Shown: piece after piece, positions 1 through 7,946 of the stretch
Layout: each line of letters starts with the position of its first letter
Numbering within the stretch: the stretch's first letter is position 1
DNA from: JALZCH01 sp036387315
Lineage (GTDB): Bacteria; Acidobacteriota; Blastocatellia; Pyrinomonadales; Pyrinomonadaceae
Assembly: GCA_036387315.1 (NCBI GenBank)
Contig: DASVTY010000074.1
Location: forward strand, 1-61,729
Length of the DNA: 61,729 nucleotides
Direction of reading: 5' to 3'
Position numbers and translations under genes: made by a program
The notes under the pieces: model-generated
The model's database searches: none
What the model saw: only the letters and a program-made list of their open reading frames with translations
Told to the model about the DNA's origin: nothing

Positions 1-420
1 GTTGGTTGCCCGTTGCAACTAGGGTCTTCTTGGTAATCAGTTAAACCATCACAATCATCGTCGTGTGTGTTCTCACAAATACGTCCGGGAGTTTCCTGTA
101 GAAACATTCCTGTCGAATGGTCTCTCAGTGGAATGAAAGCAACCTCGTCGTTGCAATCATTGCCGCCGCAACTCTGTGCGGTATATCCATCTGCGTCCTC
201 GTCGCATACGGACGGCGAAGGCGAAGGTGTTGGCGAAGGCGAAGGTGTTGGAGTCGGTGTCGGCGTCGGTGTCGGCGGTGGAGCGCCACACGGAGCGAAT
301 CTGGCTGCCCATACAAAGCTACCATCAAGGCACAGCCGCTGTTCGTGCATATGATTGACAGGTATATCGCGGGTCAGGATCGCAGTCTGATGTTGGCGTG
401 AACCAATCAACCTTAAGATT
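1..420 (-). pseudogene. Downstream part of a frameshifted MopE-like (metal-binding motif) secreted protein, runs off the left edge
   Basis: On the minus strand an open frame with no start codon runs from about 476 to the window edge. It encodes a Pro/Thr/Ser linker (PPPTPTPTPTPTP, about 210-290) and then a module with CDEDADGYT, CGGNDCND and ICENTHDDDCDGL. This spacing of Cys, Asp and Asn is typical of the 'putative metal-binding motif' (MopE-type) repeats of secreted proteins. The frame is shifted by one base from the 325-1239 ORF directly upstream, which stops at 325, so the two are most simply one gene broken by a single-base indel somewhere between 325 and 476. It could be a sequencing error or true decay; the C-terminus lies outside the window. 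Confidence 0.6.
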
Positions 421-1239
421 AGGTTCCGTTTGATTTGGGTCTTGCGGCAAGGGACAGCCACCTGTTTGATACTTTTCTAATCTGCGACATCCGGTATTAA
501 GACTTTCGCAGCGCGGGCAGTCTGGAAACTCTTGATTTTCAGCCTGAAAATGCAAAGGATCAAGGTGTTTGGAATCTGGAATTAACCAATCAAAAAAAGA
601 AAAAGCCTTTTCCGTTGGAATAGGAAAAGGCTTTTTAGAACATTCTTTAGCTTGAGATGGTTTGGAGTGTTGCTCCGGTTTAGTTTTCTTTTTGTAAGGT
701 TCTCCTTTTAGTATAAAACCGGTTCCGTCTTCGAATGTTAAATCTATAAATACAAGCTCAAATACTTTTGGAAATGGAAGTCCTGTTAATTCAAGATTTT
801 TTTTAAGTCCTTTGACAGTAGATTTATGTAGTTTAAAGGTATATGACTCATTCGGTATAATGGGAACATCCTCATTATTAGGTTTGTCGTCATAAGCGCT
901 GCTCAATTCCTGCCTTCCAAAATCCAAAGGGAAACTTATTCGACCATCAAGGGAGCGTCTTTCACTTACAATTTCAAATTCAAATCTCAAAGAGTATATT
1001 GCTTTGTCGCTGGTATTTGTAACCTTAATCTCTAACTCATTAAGAAAATCCTCTTTGTCCAGGTTAATAAATTCAATCTTTAACGGCAGCTTTTCGGGAA
1101 CACTGTTAATGATCCTCGGCTTTTCCGCATCCTGCGCGATTGCTTGAATACTGAACAAAGAAATCAGGCAAAGAAACGATATTGTAGAAATCAAATATAA
1201 ATTGAATGGTGAAAATCTGCGGTAACAAAACGTTTTCAT
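325..1239 (-). CDS. Secreted protein of unknown function, N-terminal part of the frameshifted gene
   Basis: This is a 304-residue reading frame starting at the ATG at 1239, which has GGAGGAG just upstream; the longer frame to 1299 has no such site. Residues 1-36 form a Sec signal peptide (MKTFCYRRFSPFNLYLIS, hydrophobic core, cleavage near IQAIAQD). The next roughly 150 residues look like a beta-sandwich domain (LEIKVTNTSDKAIYSLRFEF), as in secreted proteins that discuss no enzyme motif. A Cys-rich stretch follows (CPRCESLNTGCRRLEKYQTG). No catalytic motif is visible and I do not recognise the family. It ends abruptly at TGA 325 while the neighbouring frame continues into a linker and MopE-like module, so this product is probably truncated. 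Confidence 0.6.
   Translation of the reverse strand: MKTFCYRRFSPFNLYLISTISFLCLISLFSIQAIAQDAEKPRIINSVPEKLPLKIEFINLDKEDFLNELEIKVTNTSDKAIYSLRFEFEIVSERRSLDGRISFPLDFGRQELSSAYDDKPNNEDVPIIPNESYTFKLHKSTVKGLKKNLELTGLPFPKVFELVFIDLTFEDGTGFILKGEPYKKKTKPEQHSKPSQAKECSKKPFPIPTEKAFSFFDWLIPDSKHLDPLHFQAENQEFPDCPRCESLNTGCRRLEKYQTGGCPLPQDPNQTEPNLKVDWFTPTSDCDPDPRYTCQSYARTAAVP
600..636 (-). terminator. Terminator-like hairpin inside the reading frame
   Basis: A perfect 14-bp stem (aaaaagccttttcc, 600-613; complement 623-636) encloses a 9-base loop. On the minus strand it is followed by a T-rich run at 590-600. It has the layout of an intrinsic terminator but lies inside the coding frame of the 325-1239 gene. Confidence 0.4.
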
Positions 1240-1302
1240 ATCTCCTCCCACAAAGACATTTAAAAAGAGCGATGTGAAATTATCATCTTCGCAATACAAT
1301 TA

Positions 1303-1971
1303 TCAACTATTTTTATTGTTAAAGCACTCATTTAAATATGAATTTTGTAACTCACAAATCAACTCAAAAGTTTTTTGCGTTATATTTTCCGGTTGGTTTA
1401 ATAAACAGCTAATCACGGCAACCGAATCTGCGCCCGCTTCCAAACACAAGCGGGCGTTTTCGTGTGTAATTCCGCCAATGGCGACAAGGGGAAATGCGCC
1501 GATTGATTTTCTGACTTGCCGCAAACCTTCGATTCCCACAACAGCATCGGGATTTTCTTTGGTCGAAGTTTCAAAAATCGGTCCGATTGCGATGTAATCA
1601 ACCGGAAATTTGACGGCGGCAATTGCCTGTTCGACCGAGTGAGTCGAAAAACCGATGATTGCCGATTCGCCCAGGATTTTTCGCGCTTCATCGGGAGGCA
1701 AATCGTCTTGTCCGAGATGAATGCCGTCCGTCTTTAAAGCCAAAGCCAGATCAACCCGGTCGTTGATTATAATTTTCACGTTTCGCTGGCGCGCAAACGC
1801 TAAAGCTTTTTCGGCTTCGGAGTAAAAATCTTTTGGAGCGAGATGTTTTTCGCGCAGTTGAATAAAGCGCGCGCCGCCTGCAATCAGTTTTTCGACCTGT
1901 TCAACGTGCGGCAAATGTGAGATTCGTCGGTCTGTAATCGGGTAAATTTTCGGCAGATCAAATTTTCGCAT
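1303..1971 (-). CDS. thiE: Thiamine-phosphate synthase
   Basis: A 222-residue TIM-barrel enzyme that couples HMP pyrophosphate with thiazole phosphate to make thiamine phosphate, in the cytosol. Family motifs in order: IYPITDRR at the N-terminus, QLREK (diphosphate-binding strand), IIINDRVDLA, DGIHLGQDDLP, AIGPIFETSTK (Ser/Thr-rich phosphate loop) and VAIGGIT near the C-terminus. The length matches stand-alone ThiE. It is divergent from the VWA gene at 2038 and no other thi gene is nearby. No TPP riboswitch was seen in the short upstream gap. Confidence 0.95.
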   Translation of the reverse strand: MRKFDLPKIYPITDRRISHLPHVEQVEKLIAGGARFIQLREKHLAPKDFYSEAEKALAFARQRNVKIIINDRVDLALALKTDGIHLGQDDLPPDEARKILGESAIIGFSTHSVEQAIAAVKFPVDYIAIGPIFETSTKENPDAVVGIEGLRQVRKSIGAFPLVAIGGITHENARLCLEAGADSVAVISCLLNQPENITQKTFELICELQNSYLNECFNNKNS

Positions 1972-1991
1972 CTAACTTTGTCGAATCGGCG

Positions 1992-1997
1992 TATAAT
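1992..1997 (+). promoter_or_regulatory. Candidate -10 box for the VWA gene
   Basis: TATAAT lies 40 bases before the ATG at 2038 in the thiE/VWA divergent gap. No convincing -35 box is visible at the expected distance. Confidence 0.3.
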
Positions 1998-2037
1998 CTC
2001 TCGCCAAGCGCGCATCAAATTTTAGCAAAATACTCGA

Positions 2038-3012
2038 ATGAATCGTTTCAATCTGAAAAATCTTTTGTTTTCCGTCGCCGTTTTGTTGTTTTTTTCCGCG
2101 TTTTCGCTGGCGCAAGAAGGCGACGAAGTTATTAAAATCGACACCGATCTGACGACGTTTGATGTCGTCGTAACGGACGCGGGCGGAAAGCCTGTGCGCG
2201 GTTTGACGGCGAAAGATTTTCGGATTTTTGAAGACGGCGAAGAGCGCGACGTGGAATTTTTTGAACAGACGCAGCGCGCAAACGGGGCGCGCCCGATTGC
2301 CATCGTGTTTGCGCTCGATGTTTCGGGCAGCGTGACGACGGAAGAAATCGAAAAACTACGCCGGGCGACAAACGTTTTTATTGATCGCCTGGCGGATAAA
2401 ACGGCGACGTTTTCGCTGATTACTTTCGGGATGAACGTCAAACGCTTGCAGGAATTTACGAGCGATAAAAGAAAAATCGAGCGCGCTTTTGAAAAACTTC
2501 TGCGCGATGAAAACGGGCTTTCGACGCACGCCTACGATGCCGTTGACGATGCCGTTCGTCTGCTCAGCCGCAAAGCGCCGCGCACAAAAGGGCAGCTTCC
2601 GGTGAAAAAATCGGTGATTGTCGTAACGGACGGTTTTCCGGTCGGCGATGTCGTTTCTCCGGCGACCGTTATCGAGCGCGCGCAAGCCGCCGAAGTCAGT
2701 ATTTTTACGGTCACTTTGCCTTCGTTCACCAAAATTTCGCTGTCGAAAAACCGCGCGCCGCTCCCGACGCCTTTGGATGTTTCAGGTTTGGCGGAAAAAA
2801 CCGGCGGCAAAAGCGTCTATGCGACCGACAAAGATTTCGAGCCGCTTTTTCGCACGCTCGCCGAAGATGTAACAGCGTCGTATTTGCTCGCTTTTTACCC
2901 CGATGAAGAAAAACGCCGCGACGGGCGTTTTCACACAGTCAAAATCGAAGCCCGCAATCCGGGCTACAGCGTCCGACAAAACCGAAACGGCTATCAGTCA
3001 ATTACGAAATAA
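2038..3012 (+). CDS. Secreted VWFA-related domain protein
   Basis: A 324-residue protein with a signal peptide (MNRFNLKNLLFSVAVLLFFS, cleavage after SLAQ). Residues 30-80 resemble the N-terminal segment of 'VWFA-related Acidobacterial domain' proteins (VVVTDAGGKPVRGLTAKDF). A von Willebrand A domain follows from about residue 90, with the MIDAS motif FALDVSGSV, a conserved Thr and VVTDGFP. The C-terminal YLLAFYPDE segment is also typical of the family. It is probably a periplasmic or surface metal-dependent binding protein; the ligand is unknown. The family is abundant in Acidobacteriota and supports the host assignment. Confidence 0.85.
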   Translation: MNRFNLKNLLFSVAVLLFFSAFSLAQEGDEVIKIDTDLTTFDVVVTDAGGKPVRGLTAKDFRIFEDGEERDVEFFEQTQRANGARPIAIVFALDVSGSVTTEEIEKLRRATNVFIDRLADKTATFSLITFGMNVKRLQEFTSDKRKIERAFEKLLRDENGLSTHAYDAVDDAVRLLSRKAPRTKGQLPVKKSVIVVTDGFPVGDVVSPATVIERAQAAEVSIFTVTLPSFTKISLSKNRAPLPTPLDVSGLAEKTGGKSVYATDKDFEPLFRTLAEDVTASYLLAFYPDEEKRRDGRFHTVKIEARNPGYSVRQNRNGYQSITK

Positions 3013-3103
3013 CAATTACGAATTACGAATTATTGACTCGAATTTCTATTTTCTAAAAAACAAATTCCTTCATTCGTAATTCGTAATGTTCAATTCGTAA
3101 TTG
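3013..3103. repeat. Intergenic inverted repeat built on the word aattacg
   Basis: The left arm repeats caattacgaattacgaatta after the VWA stop codon. The right arm (3070-3103) carries cattcgtaattcgtaatg and caattcgtaattg. The arms are reverse complements with an AT-rich spacer. It lies between convergent genes. Confidence 0.7.
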
Positions 3104-3373
3104 CTAGTATTTGTCGTCTTCGTCCTCGTCGTCAAAACCTAAATCATCGTCGTCATCGTCATCATCGTCATCATCGTCGTCATCTAAATCGTCTTCGTCT
3201 TCATATTCGTCGTCTAAATCTTCGGTTTCGTTATAAAGCCGGACTTCGGGCGGATCAGTCATAATAACTTCCAAATCCGTTCCGCATTCCTCGCACGTGA
3301 CTAAATCGCCGCGCACCATATCTTCGTCAACAAAAACATCCGATTCGCATTCCGGGCACATTGCTTCTGGCAC
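3104..3373 (-). CDS. LysW-like zinc-ribbon protein with an acidic low-complexity tail
   Basis: An 89-residue protein with a GTG start at 3373 and GGAGGAG upstream. Residues 6-40 carry two CxxC knuckles (CPECESDVFVDED and CEECGTDLEV), the small zinc-ribbon layout of LysW-type carrier proteins. The rest is an Asp/Glu tail with an uninterrupted run of Asp (about residues 63-76), ending DEDDKY. True LysW carriers end in a Glu-containing EDWGE-like tail that holds the amino group; that ending is absent. No lys/arg biosynthesis genes are nearby, so a carrier role is unlikely. A nucleic-acid or metal-binding role cannot be told apart from sequence. Confidence 0.75.
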   Translation of the reverse strand: MPEAMCPECESDVFVDEDMVRGDLVTCEECGTDLEVIMTDPPEVRLYNETEDLDDEYEDEDDLDDDDDDDDDDDDDDLGFDDEDEDDKY

Positions 3374-3551
3374 TTCTCTTTACTCCTCCGATTAATCAAT
3401 TTATAAAGTTTTAAAAGGCGTCGCCGATAAAAAGGCGCGCCGCAAGATTATTTCATCTGTTCGGAACTCTAACGAATCGGCGCGGCATATTGCAACAGTT
3501 TTTCGGATTTTTTTTCTCTGCTATTATTTGAAAACCAAAGGCGCTTTTTCG

Positions 3552-4487
3552 ATGCAATTTCCTTTCCAGCTTTCTTCCGACAAATTTTTCGACGCTGCCG
3601 GATTCGGCACAAACGCGGTTGATTTTCTAATCGTCGTCCCGGAACATCCGCAGCCGGATGCTAAAATTCAACTGACAGAATACATCCAAGCCGCCGGTGG
3701 AATGACTGCTTCGGCGATGGTCGGATTGCAGCGTTTGGGAATGAGAACCGTTTACGCCGGGCGCTACGGCGCTGATGCAATGGGCGAATTCGGTTTAAAA
3801 ACTTTGCGCGACGAAAATGTTAATACCGATTTTTGCGAAATTATCGAAAACGCCGCGACCCAAATCGCTTTTATTTTGATTGATGAACGCACCGGCGAAC
3901 GAACCGTGATTTGGGACAGAAGCGCGAAATTGAGCTATAAAGCCGCCGAAGCGCCGCTCGAAGCCGCGCGCCTAGCCAAAGTTCTCCACACCGACGCGCA
4001 CGACCCTGAGGCTTGCGCGCTGATGGCGCGAGCGGCAAAAGATGCGGGCGTAATTGTATCGGTTGATGTTGACAATGTTTATAAAGGAATCGAAGAGCTG
4101 CTGCCGTTTGTTGACGTTTTGATTTCTTCGAGCGAGTTTCCGCACAGATTAACCGGAATCGCCGACGAAAAAACGGCTTTGACGGAAATTCAAAACCGCT
4201 ACGGCTGCCGAATCGTCGGCAAAACCAAAGGCATCGAAGGCTGTTTGATTCGCTGCGAAGGCATTTTTTTAACCGCTCCGGCATACACAGTTCCGGGCGG
4301 ATGCAAAGATACGACGGGCGCGGGCGACGCTTTTCACGCGGGATTTATCTACGGCTTGCTCGCGGGCGAAGAAATTGAAACGAGCCTTAAAATCGCCAAT
4401 GCCGTTGCCGCGCTTAAATGCCGCGCTCTCGGCGCGCGCACCGCTCTTCCAAACAAACAGGAATTAGCAGATTTACTGCAAAAATAA
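3552..4487 (+). CDS. PfkB-family sugar or nucleoside kinase
   Basis: A 311-residue ribokinase-fold kinase that phosphorylates a sugar or nucleoside with ATP; the substrate cannot be assigned. N-terminal FDAAGFGTNAVDFLIVVP and AAGGMTASAM form the substrate-side glycine motifs. C-terminal CKDTTGAGDAFHAGF is the PfkB signature 2, with the anion hole and catalytic Asp. I place the start at ATG 3552, with AAGG about 10 bases upstream; the frame can also open at a TTG at 3528, but that lies next to a TATTAT box. It is convergent with the dienelactone hydrolase gene across a 24-bp-stem palindrome. Confidence 0.85.
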   Translation: MQFPFQLSSDKFFDAAGFGTNAVDFLIVVPEHPQPDAKIQLTEYIQAAGGMTASAMVGLQRLGMRTVYAGRYGADAMGEFGLKTLRDENVNTDFCEIIENAATQIAFILIDERTGERTVIWDRSAKLSYKAAEAPLEAARLAKVLHTDAHDPEACALMARAAKDAGVIVSVDVDNVYKGIEELLPFVDVLISSSEFPHRLTGIADEKTALTEIQNRYGCRIVGKTKGIEGCLIRCEGIFLTAPAYTVPGGCKDTTGAGDAFHAGFIYGLLAGEEIETSLKIANAVAALKCRALGARTALPNKQELADLLQK

Positions 4488-4500
4488 AAAAGTTAATGTT

Positions 4501-4561
4501 CGTTTAGCGGCGGGCTTGCCCGCCTTCGGCGTTAAAAGGCGGGCAAGCCCGCCGCTAAACG
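4501..4561. repeat. GC-rich perfect inverted repeat between convergent genes
   Basis: Arms of 24 bases (4501-4524 and 4538-4561, starting cgtttagcggcgggcttgcc) are perfect complements around a 13-base loop. There is no clear T run, so it is a REP-like or bidirectional-terminator structure. Confidence 0.7.
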
Positions 4562-4600
4562 GAAGTAACTGCTTAGTTTGTATAAAGCATCAGATATTTT

Positions 4601-5272
4601 TTAGAGATTCTTGCGGAAAAGCTCCAACACGCGCCGCCAAGCGTCTTTCGAGGCTCCGGCGTCGTAAACTTCCGGGCGTGTGTTATTAAAAAAAGCGTGA
4701 TCGGCGTCGTAAGAAATCGTTTCAACCGGCAAATTGTATTGCAAAGCGATTCGCTTCAATTCGGCAACTTTTTGCGGATTAATCCAGGCGTCTTTTTCTC
4801 CGGCGATAAAAAGAGTCGGAGTTTTCAGATTTTTCAAAACGTCTTCGGGCGGAATATCGCCGTAAAACGGAGCCGCCGCCCCGAAATCTTCCAGTTCGCA
4901 AGCCGCGCGCAGAGCAAAAGTTCCGCCCATACAATAACCTGAAATTCCGAGTTTATTTAAATTGTAAGTTTCGCGCGCTTTGGCAACGGCGTTTTTAATC
5001 GTGTCAATTCCGTCTTCGGTCGAAAGAGCCTTCATCATTTCGCCCGCCTCAGAAGGATTTTTAGCGAGCTTTCCGCGATATAAATCCGGTGCAACGGCGA
5101 TAAATCCTTCCGCCGCATAACGCGACGCGATGTCTTTAATGTGTTCGTTCAACCCCCACCATTCCTGAATCAACACAACGCCGCGCGTGTTTTCGTTCGT
5201 TTCGCCCGGTACCGCGACAAACGCCGTCGTCGCCCCGTTTGCCGTCTCAAACTGCAAAGTTTCGGTTTTCAT
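4601..5272 (-). CDS. Dienelactone hydrolase family protein
   Basis: A 223-residue cytosolic alpha/beta hydrolase. The catalytic triad is readable: nucleophile Cys in GYCMGG (about residue 117), Asp in IAGEKDAW (about 165) and His in YDADHAFFN (about 192). The oxyanion region is QEWWGLN near residue 37. Length and motifs match carboxymethylenebutenolidase/DLH. AGGAAG precedes the ATG at 5272. The natural substrate is uncertain because no aromatic-degradation genes adjoin it. It is divergent from the amidohydrolase gene. Confidence 0.9.
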   Translation of the reverse strand: MKTETLQFETANGATTAFVAVPGETNENTRGVVLIQEWWGLNEHIKDIASRYAAEGFIAVAPDLYRGKLAKNPSEAGEMMKALSTEDGIDTIKNAVAKARETYNLNKLGISGYCMGGTFALRAACELEDFGAAAPFYGDIPPEDVLKNLKTPTLFIAGEKDAWINPQKVAELKRIALQYNLPVETISYDADHAFFNNTRPEVYDAGASKDAWRRVLELFRKNL

Positions 5273-5336
5273 TTTCGATTCTTCCTTGATTGCAAAATAT
5301 TTTGACGAAGATTATAAAACAAGCTGCGTTAATTTT

Positions 5337-7055
5337 ATGAAAAAACTCCTGACTTTAAATTTGTTGTTTTCGATTCTGCTTTCGAGCGTTTTCGTCGCGT
5401 CGGCGCAAACTAAACGCCGCGTTTCGCTTTTGCTGTTCAACGGCAAAGTTTTTACCGCCGATGAAAATTATTCGGTCGCCGAAGCTGTTGCGGTTGACGG
5501 CGAAAGAATCGTCGCCGTCGGCACAACGCGCGATTTGAGAAATCAATTTCAAGCCGCGCGCGAGATTGATTTGCAGGGAAGGCTCGTCACGCCTAGTTTT
5601 AACGACGCGCACGTTCACTTTTTTCGCGGCGCTCTCGCACTTTTAAATGTAAATTTGCTCGACACAAAATCTTTATCGGAAGCTCAAAACCGCGTCGCCG
5701 AAAAGGTGAAAACCGTTAAACCCGGCGAATGGATCACAGGGCGCGGCTGGGATCACACGATTTGGAAACAGAGCTTTCCGACCAAAAAAGATTTAGACCA
5801 AATCGCGCCGAACAATCCGGTTTATCTGGTTCGCGTTGACGGTCACGTCGCCTGGGTGAATTCGGCGGCTCTGCGAGCGGCTGGCGTTACGCGCGACACG
5901 AAAAATCCCGAAGGCGGCGAGATCGAAAAAGACGCAGCGGGCGAGCCGACCGGAATTTTAAAGGAAACCGCGCAAGGTCTGGTCTCCCGCCTTTTTCCGC
6001 AGCCGACCGCCGCGCAAAATCAAACGGCGATGGAAATGGCGCTCGATATGGCGCGCCGCTTCGGAATCACTTCGATTCAGGACAACTCCGGTTATGAAAC
6101 TACCAAACTTTATCGCCAATTTTTGCAGCAGAATAAACTAACCGTTCGTGTTTCGGAATGGCAGAATTTTGAAGATTCGATTGAACAATTAAAAGCGCAG
6201 CGCGCAGAATTCGCCTCGTTCAAAGACGATCCGAACCGTTTGAAACTAACCGCGCTCAAAGGCTATGTTGACGGCACGCTCGGCTCAAAAACCGCCGCAA
6301 TGCTCGCCCCATTCTCCGACGATCCGCACAACAGCGGTATTCCGCGCCGTTCACCGGAAGAATTGACAAAAATGATTGTCGAACGCGATGCGCAAGGCTG
6401 GCAAATCGCGCTTCACGCCATCGGCGACCGCGCAAACCGAATGGCTTTGGAAGGTTTTGCGCAAACAAATCCAGCAAAGGTAAATCCAAATTACAATACT
6501 TCATCTCATCGCTTAGACGTTTCCGTTTCAGGAAAACGCCACCGCGTTGAACACGCGCAAGTAATTAATCCGAGCGATTTCAAGCGTTTTGCCGAGTTGG
6601 GAATTATCGCTTCGATGCAGCCTTCGCACGCGATTTCGGATAAGCGCTGGGCGGAATCAAGACTTGGTGAATATCGCGTTTTGGGCGCGTATTCGTGGCA
6701 TTTGATGCAAAGTTACGGCGTTCACGTTCCGTTCGGGACTGATTTTCCGGTCGAGCCGATCAATCCGTATCGCACGCTTTACGCCGCCGTTTCAAGGCAG
6801 GACGAAGCGGGCGAACCGGCGGGCGGTTGGCAGCCGCAGGAACGACTTTCAATGGCTGAAGCAATTCGAAGCCACACTTACGAAGCCGCCTTTGCGGAAT
6901 TTTCCGAAAAAGAAAAAGGAACAATCGCTGTTGGAATGCTCGCCGATTTGATTGTTCACGCCAAAGATTTGCTGACGATTCCGGCAAAAGAAATTCTGAC
7001 GACCGAACCCGTTTACACAATTTTCAACGGGCGTGTAATTTACGAAAAGAAATAG
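5337..7055 (+). CDS. Secreted amidohydrolase (YtcJ-like metal-dependent hydrolase)
   Basis: A 572-residue protein. The ATG at 5337 begins a clear signal peptide (MKKLLTLNLLFSILLSSVFV, cleavage after ASAQ); the longer frame from 5187 reads back into the opposite-strand hydrolase gene and is rejected. Metal-ligand motifs of the amidohydrolase superfamily: NDAHVHFFRG (HxH), LHAIGDRAN (His), RHRVEHAQV (His) and FGTDFPVEPINP (Asp). This set is typical of YtcJ/LAF3-like proteins, which hydrolyse amides or formamides; the substrate is unknown. It is followed by a 30-bp-stem palindrome that may end transcription. Confidence 0.88.
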   Translation: MKKLLTLNLLFSILLSSVFVASAQTKRRVSLLLFNGKVFTADENYSVAEAVAVDGERIVAVGTTRDLRNQFQAAREIDLQGRLVTPSFNDAHVHFFRGALALLNVNLLDTKSLSEAQNRVAEKVKTVKPGEWITGRGWDHTIWKQSFPTKKDLDQIAPNNPVYLVRVDGHVAWVNSAALRAAGVTRDTKNPEGGEIEKDAAGEPTGILKETAQGLVSRLFPQPTAAQNQTAMEMALDMARRFGITSIQDNSGYETTKLYRQFLQQNKLTVRVSEWQNFEDSIEQLKAQRAEFASFKDDPNRLKLTALKGYVDGTLGSKTAAMLAPFSDDPHNSGIPRRSPEELTKMIVERDAQGWQIALHAIGDRANRMALEGFAQTNPAKVNPNYNTSSHRLDVSVSGKRHRVEHAQVINPSDFKRFAELGIIASMQPSHAISDKRWAESRLGEYRVLGAYSWHLMQSYGVHVPFGTDFPVEPINPYRTLYAAVSRQDEAGEPAGGWQPQERLSMAEAIRSHTYEAAFAEFSEKEKGTIAVGMLADLIVHAKDLLTIPAKEILTTEPVYTIFNGRVIYEKK

Positions 7056-7060
7056 TTTTT

Positions 7061-7135
7061 AGCCACGAACAAACACGAAATTTCACGAAATAATTTCAAT
7101 AAAATTTTCGTGAAATTTCGTGTTTGTTCGTGGCT
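7061..7135. repeat. Perfect 30-bp inverted repeat (acgaacaaacacgaaa family)
   Basis: The arms at 7061-7090 and 7106-7135 (agccacgaacaaacacgaaa...) are perfect complements around 15 bases. The same 20-base arm recurs at 50659-50678/50745-50764. It lies between convergent genes. Confidence 0.85.
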
Positions 7136-7140
7136 GATTT

Positions 7141-7878
7141 TTACGAATACAAATTCATCGGGCGCGTTAAAAGCGCGAGCGGGTCTTCGACGTTTAAAGC
7201 CTCGCGCACGTAAAACGGCTCGCCCGCGTCAACGCCAATAAGCGAGCCGTAATAAACCATTCTGGCACGGATTTGGTCTAAGAAATTTTCCGATGTCAGT
7301 CTGGTTTCGGGTTCTTTTGATTCGGGATTGTAAAACTGCGAGGCGTGAGCGGCGATTGACTGCATCTTTGCGTCGGCAAACTCGGAAACGTCAACGATGA
7401 ACGACGGCACGACAAGCCGCGAAAAAACCGAATGCGCGACGACCGGAGCCGGGCGTAAGGCTTGTTCGCCGGTTTCCTGATCGTAATTTCTCAGGCTCGA
7501 AAGACGCGACGCTTCGCGCACCAGAAAGGCGATGTGATCGTGATCCGGGTGCGGGTCGTTGATTTGCTGCGTGAAAATCACTTTCGGTCTCAGGCGGCGC
7601 AAAACGCGGACGAGCCTTGTGCGCGACGCTTCGTCGTTCCAAACGTGACCGTCCGGCAGCCCGAGATTTTCGCGCACGTCGAGCCGCATAATTTCGGCGG
7701 CTTTTCGGGCTTCTTCGGCGCGCCCTTCGACGGTTCCGCGAGTTCCCATTTCGCCGCGCGTCACATCGAGCGCGCCGGTTTTGTAACCCAAAGATTTTAA
7801 TTTCAAAAGCGTTCCCGCCACCGACAATTCCAAATCGTCCGGGTGCGCGAAAATCGCCAAAACATCAACATTTGTCAT
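7141..7878 (-). CDS. bshB1: Bacillithiol biosynthesis deacetylase BshB1-type (PIG-L family)
   Basis: A 245-residue zinc deacetylase of the LmbE/PIG-L family. It is expected to remove the acetyl group from GlcNAc-malate during bacillithiol synthesis. It shows FAHPDDLE (metal ligands and general base), LDVTRGEMGTRGT (a BshB1-characteristic segment), NLGLPDGHV and DPHPDHDH (metal His). Length and order match BshB1. No other bsh gene is in the window. The start codon sits inside a gataaat repeat shared with the divergent MBL gene and has no obvious ribosome-binding site. Confidence 0.87.
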   Translation of the reverse strand: MTNVDVLAIFAHPDDLELSVAGTLLKLKSLGYKTGALDVTRGEMGTRGTVEGRAEEARKAAEIMRLDVRENLGLPDGHVWNDEASRTRLVRVLRRLRPKVIFTQQINDPHPDHDHIAFLVREASRLSSLRNYDQETGEQALRPAPVVAHSVFSRLVVPSFIVDVSEFADAKMQSIAAHASQFYNPESKEPETRLTSENFLDQIRARMVYYGSLIGVDAGEPFYVREALNVEDPLALLTRPMNLYS

Positions 7879-7945
7879 TTATCATTTACCAATTATCAGT
7901 AATTTTTCTTGATGATAAATGATAAATGATAAATGATAAATGACA
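7877..7945. repeat. Tandem and inverted gataaat repeats between divergent genes
   Basis: About five direct copies of gataaat (7912-7944) face a reverse-complement copy at 7877-7892. The ATG codons of bshB1 (7878) and the MBL gene (7947) lie within or next to the repeat, so expression signals may overlap it. Confidence 0.8.
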
Positions 7946-7946
7946 A

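Noticed and set aside
67..401. Plus-strand frames rich in Gly, Glu, Val and Arg
   Set aside because: They are shadows of the minus-strand proline-linker region.
3528..3551. TTG start of the PfkB gene
   Set aside because: It abuts a TATTAT box; ATG 3552 has a better site.
5187..5336. N-terminal extension of the amidohydrolase
   Set aside because: It overlaps the opposite-strand hydrolase gene, and a clear signal peptide begins at 5337.
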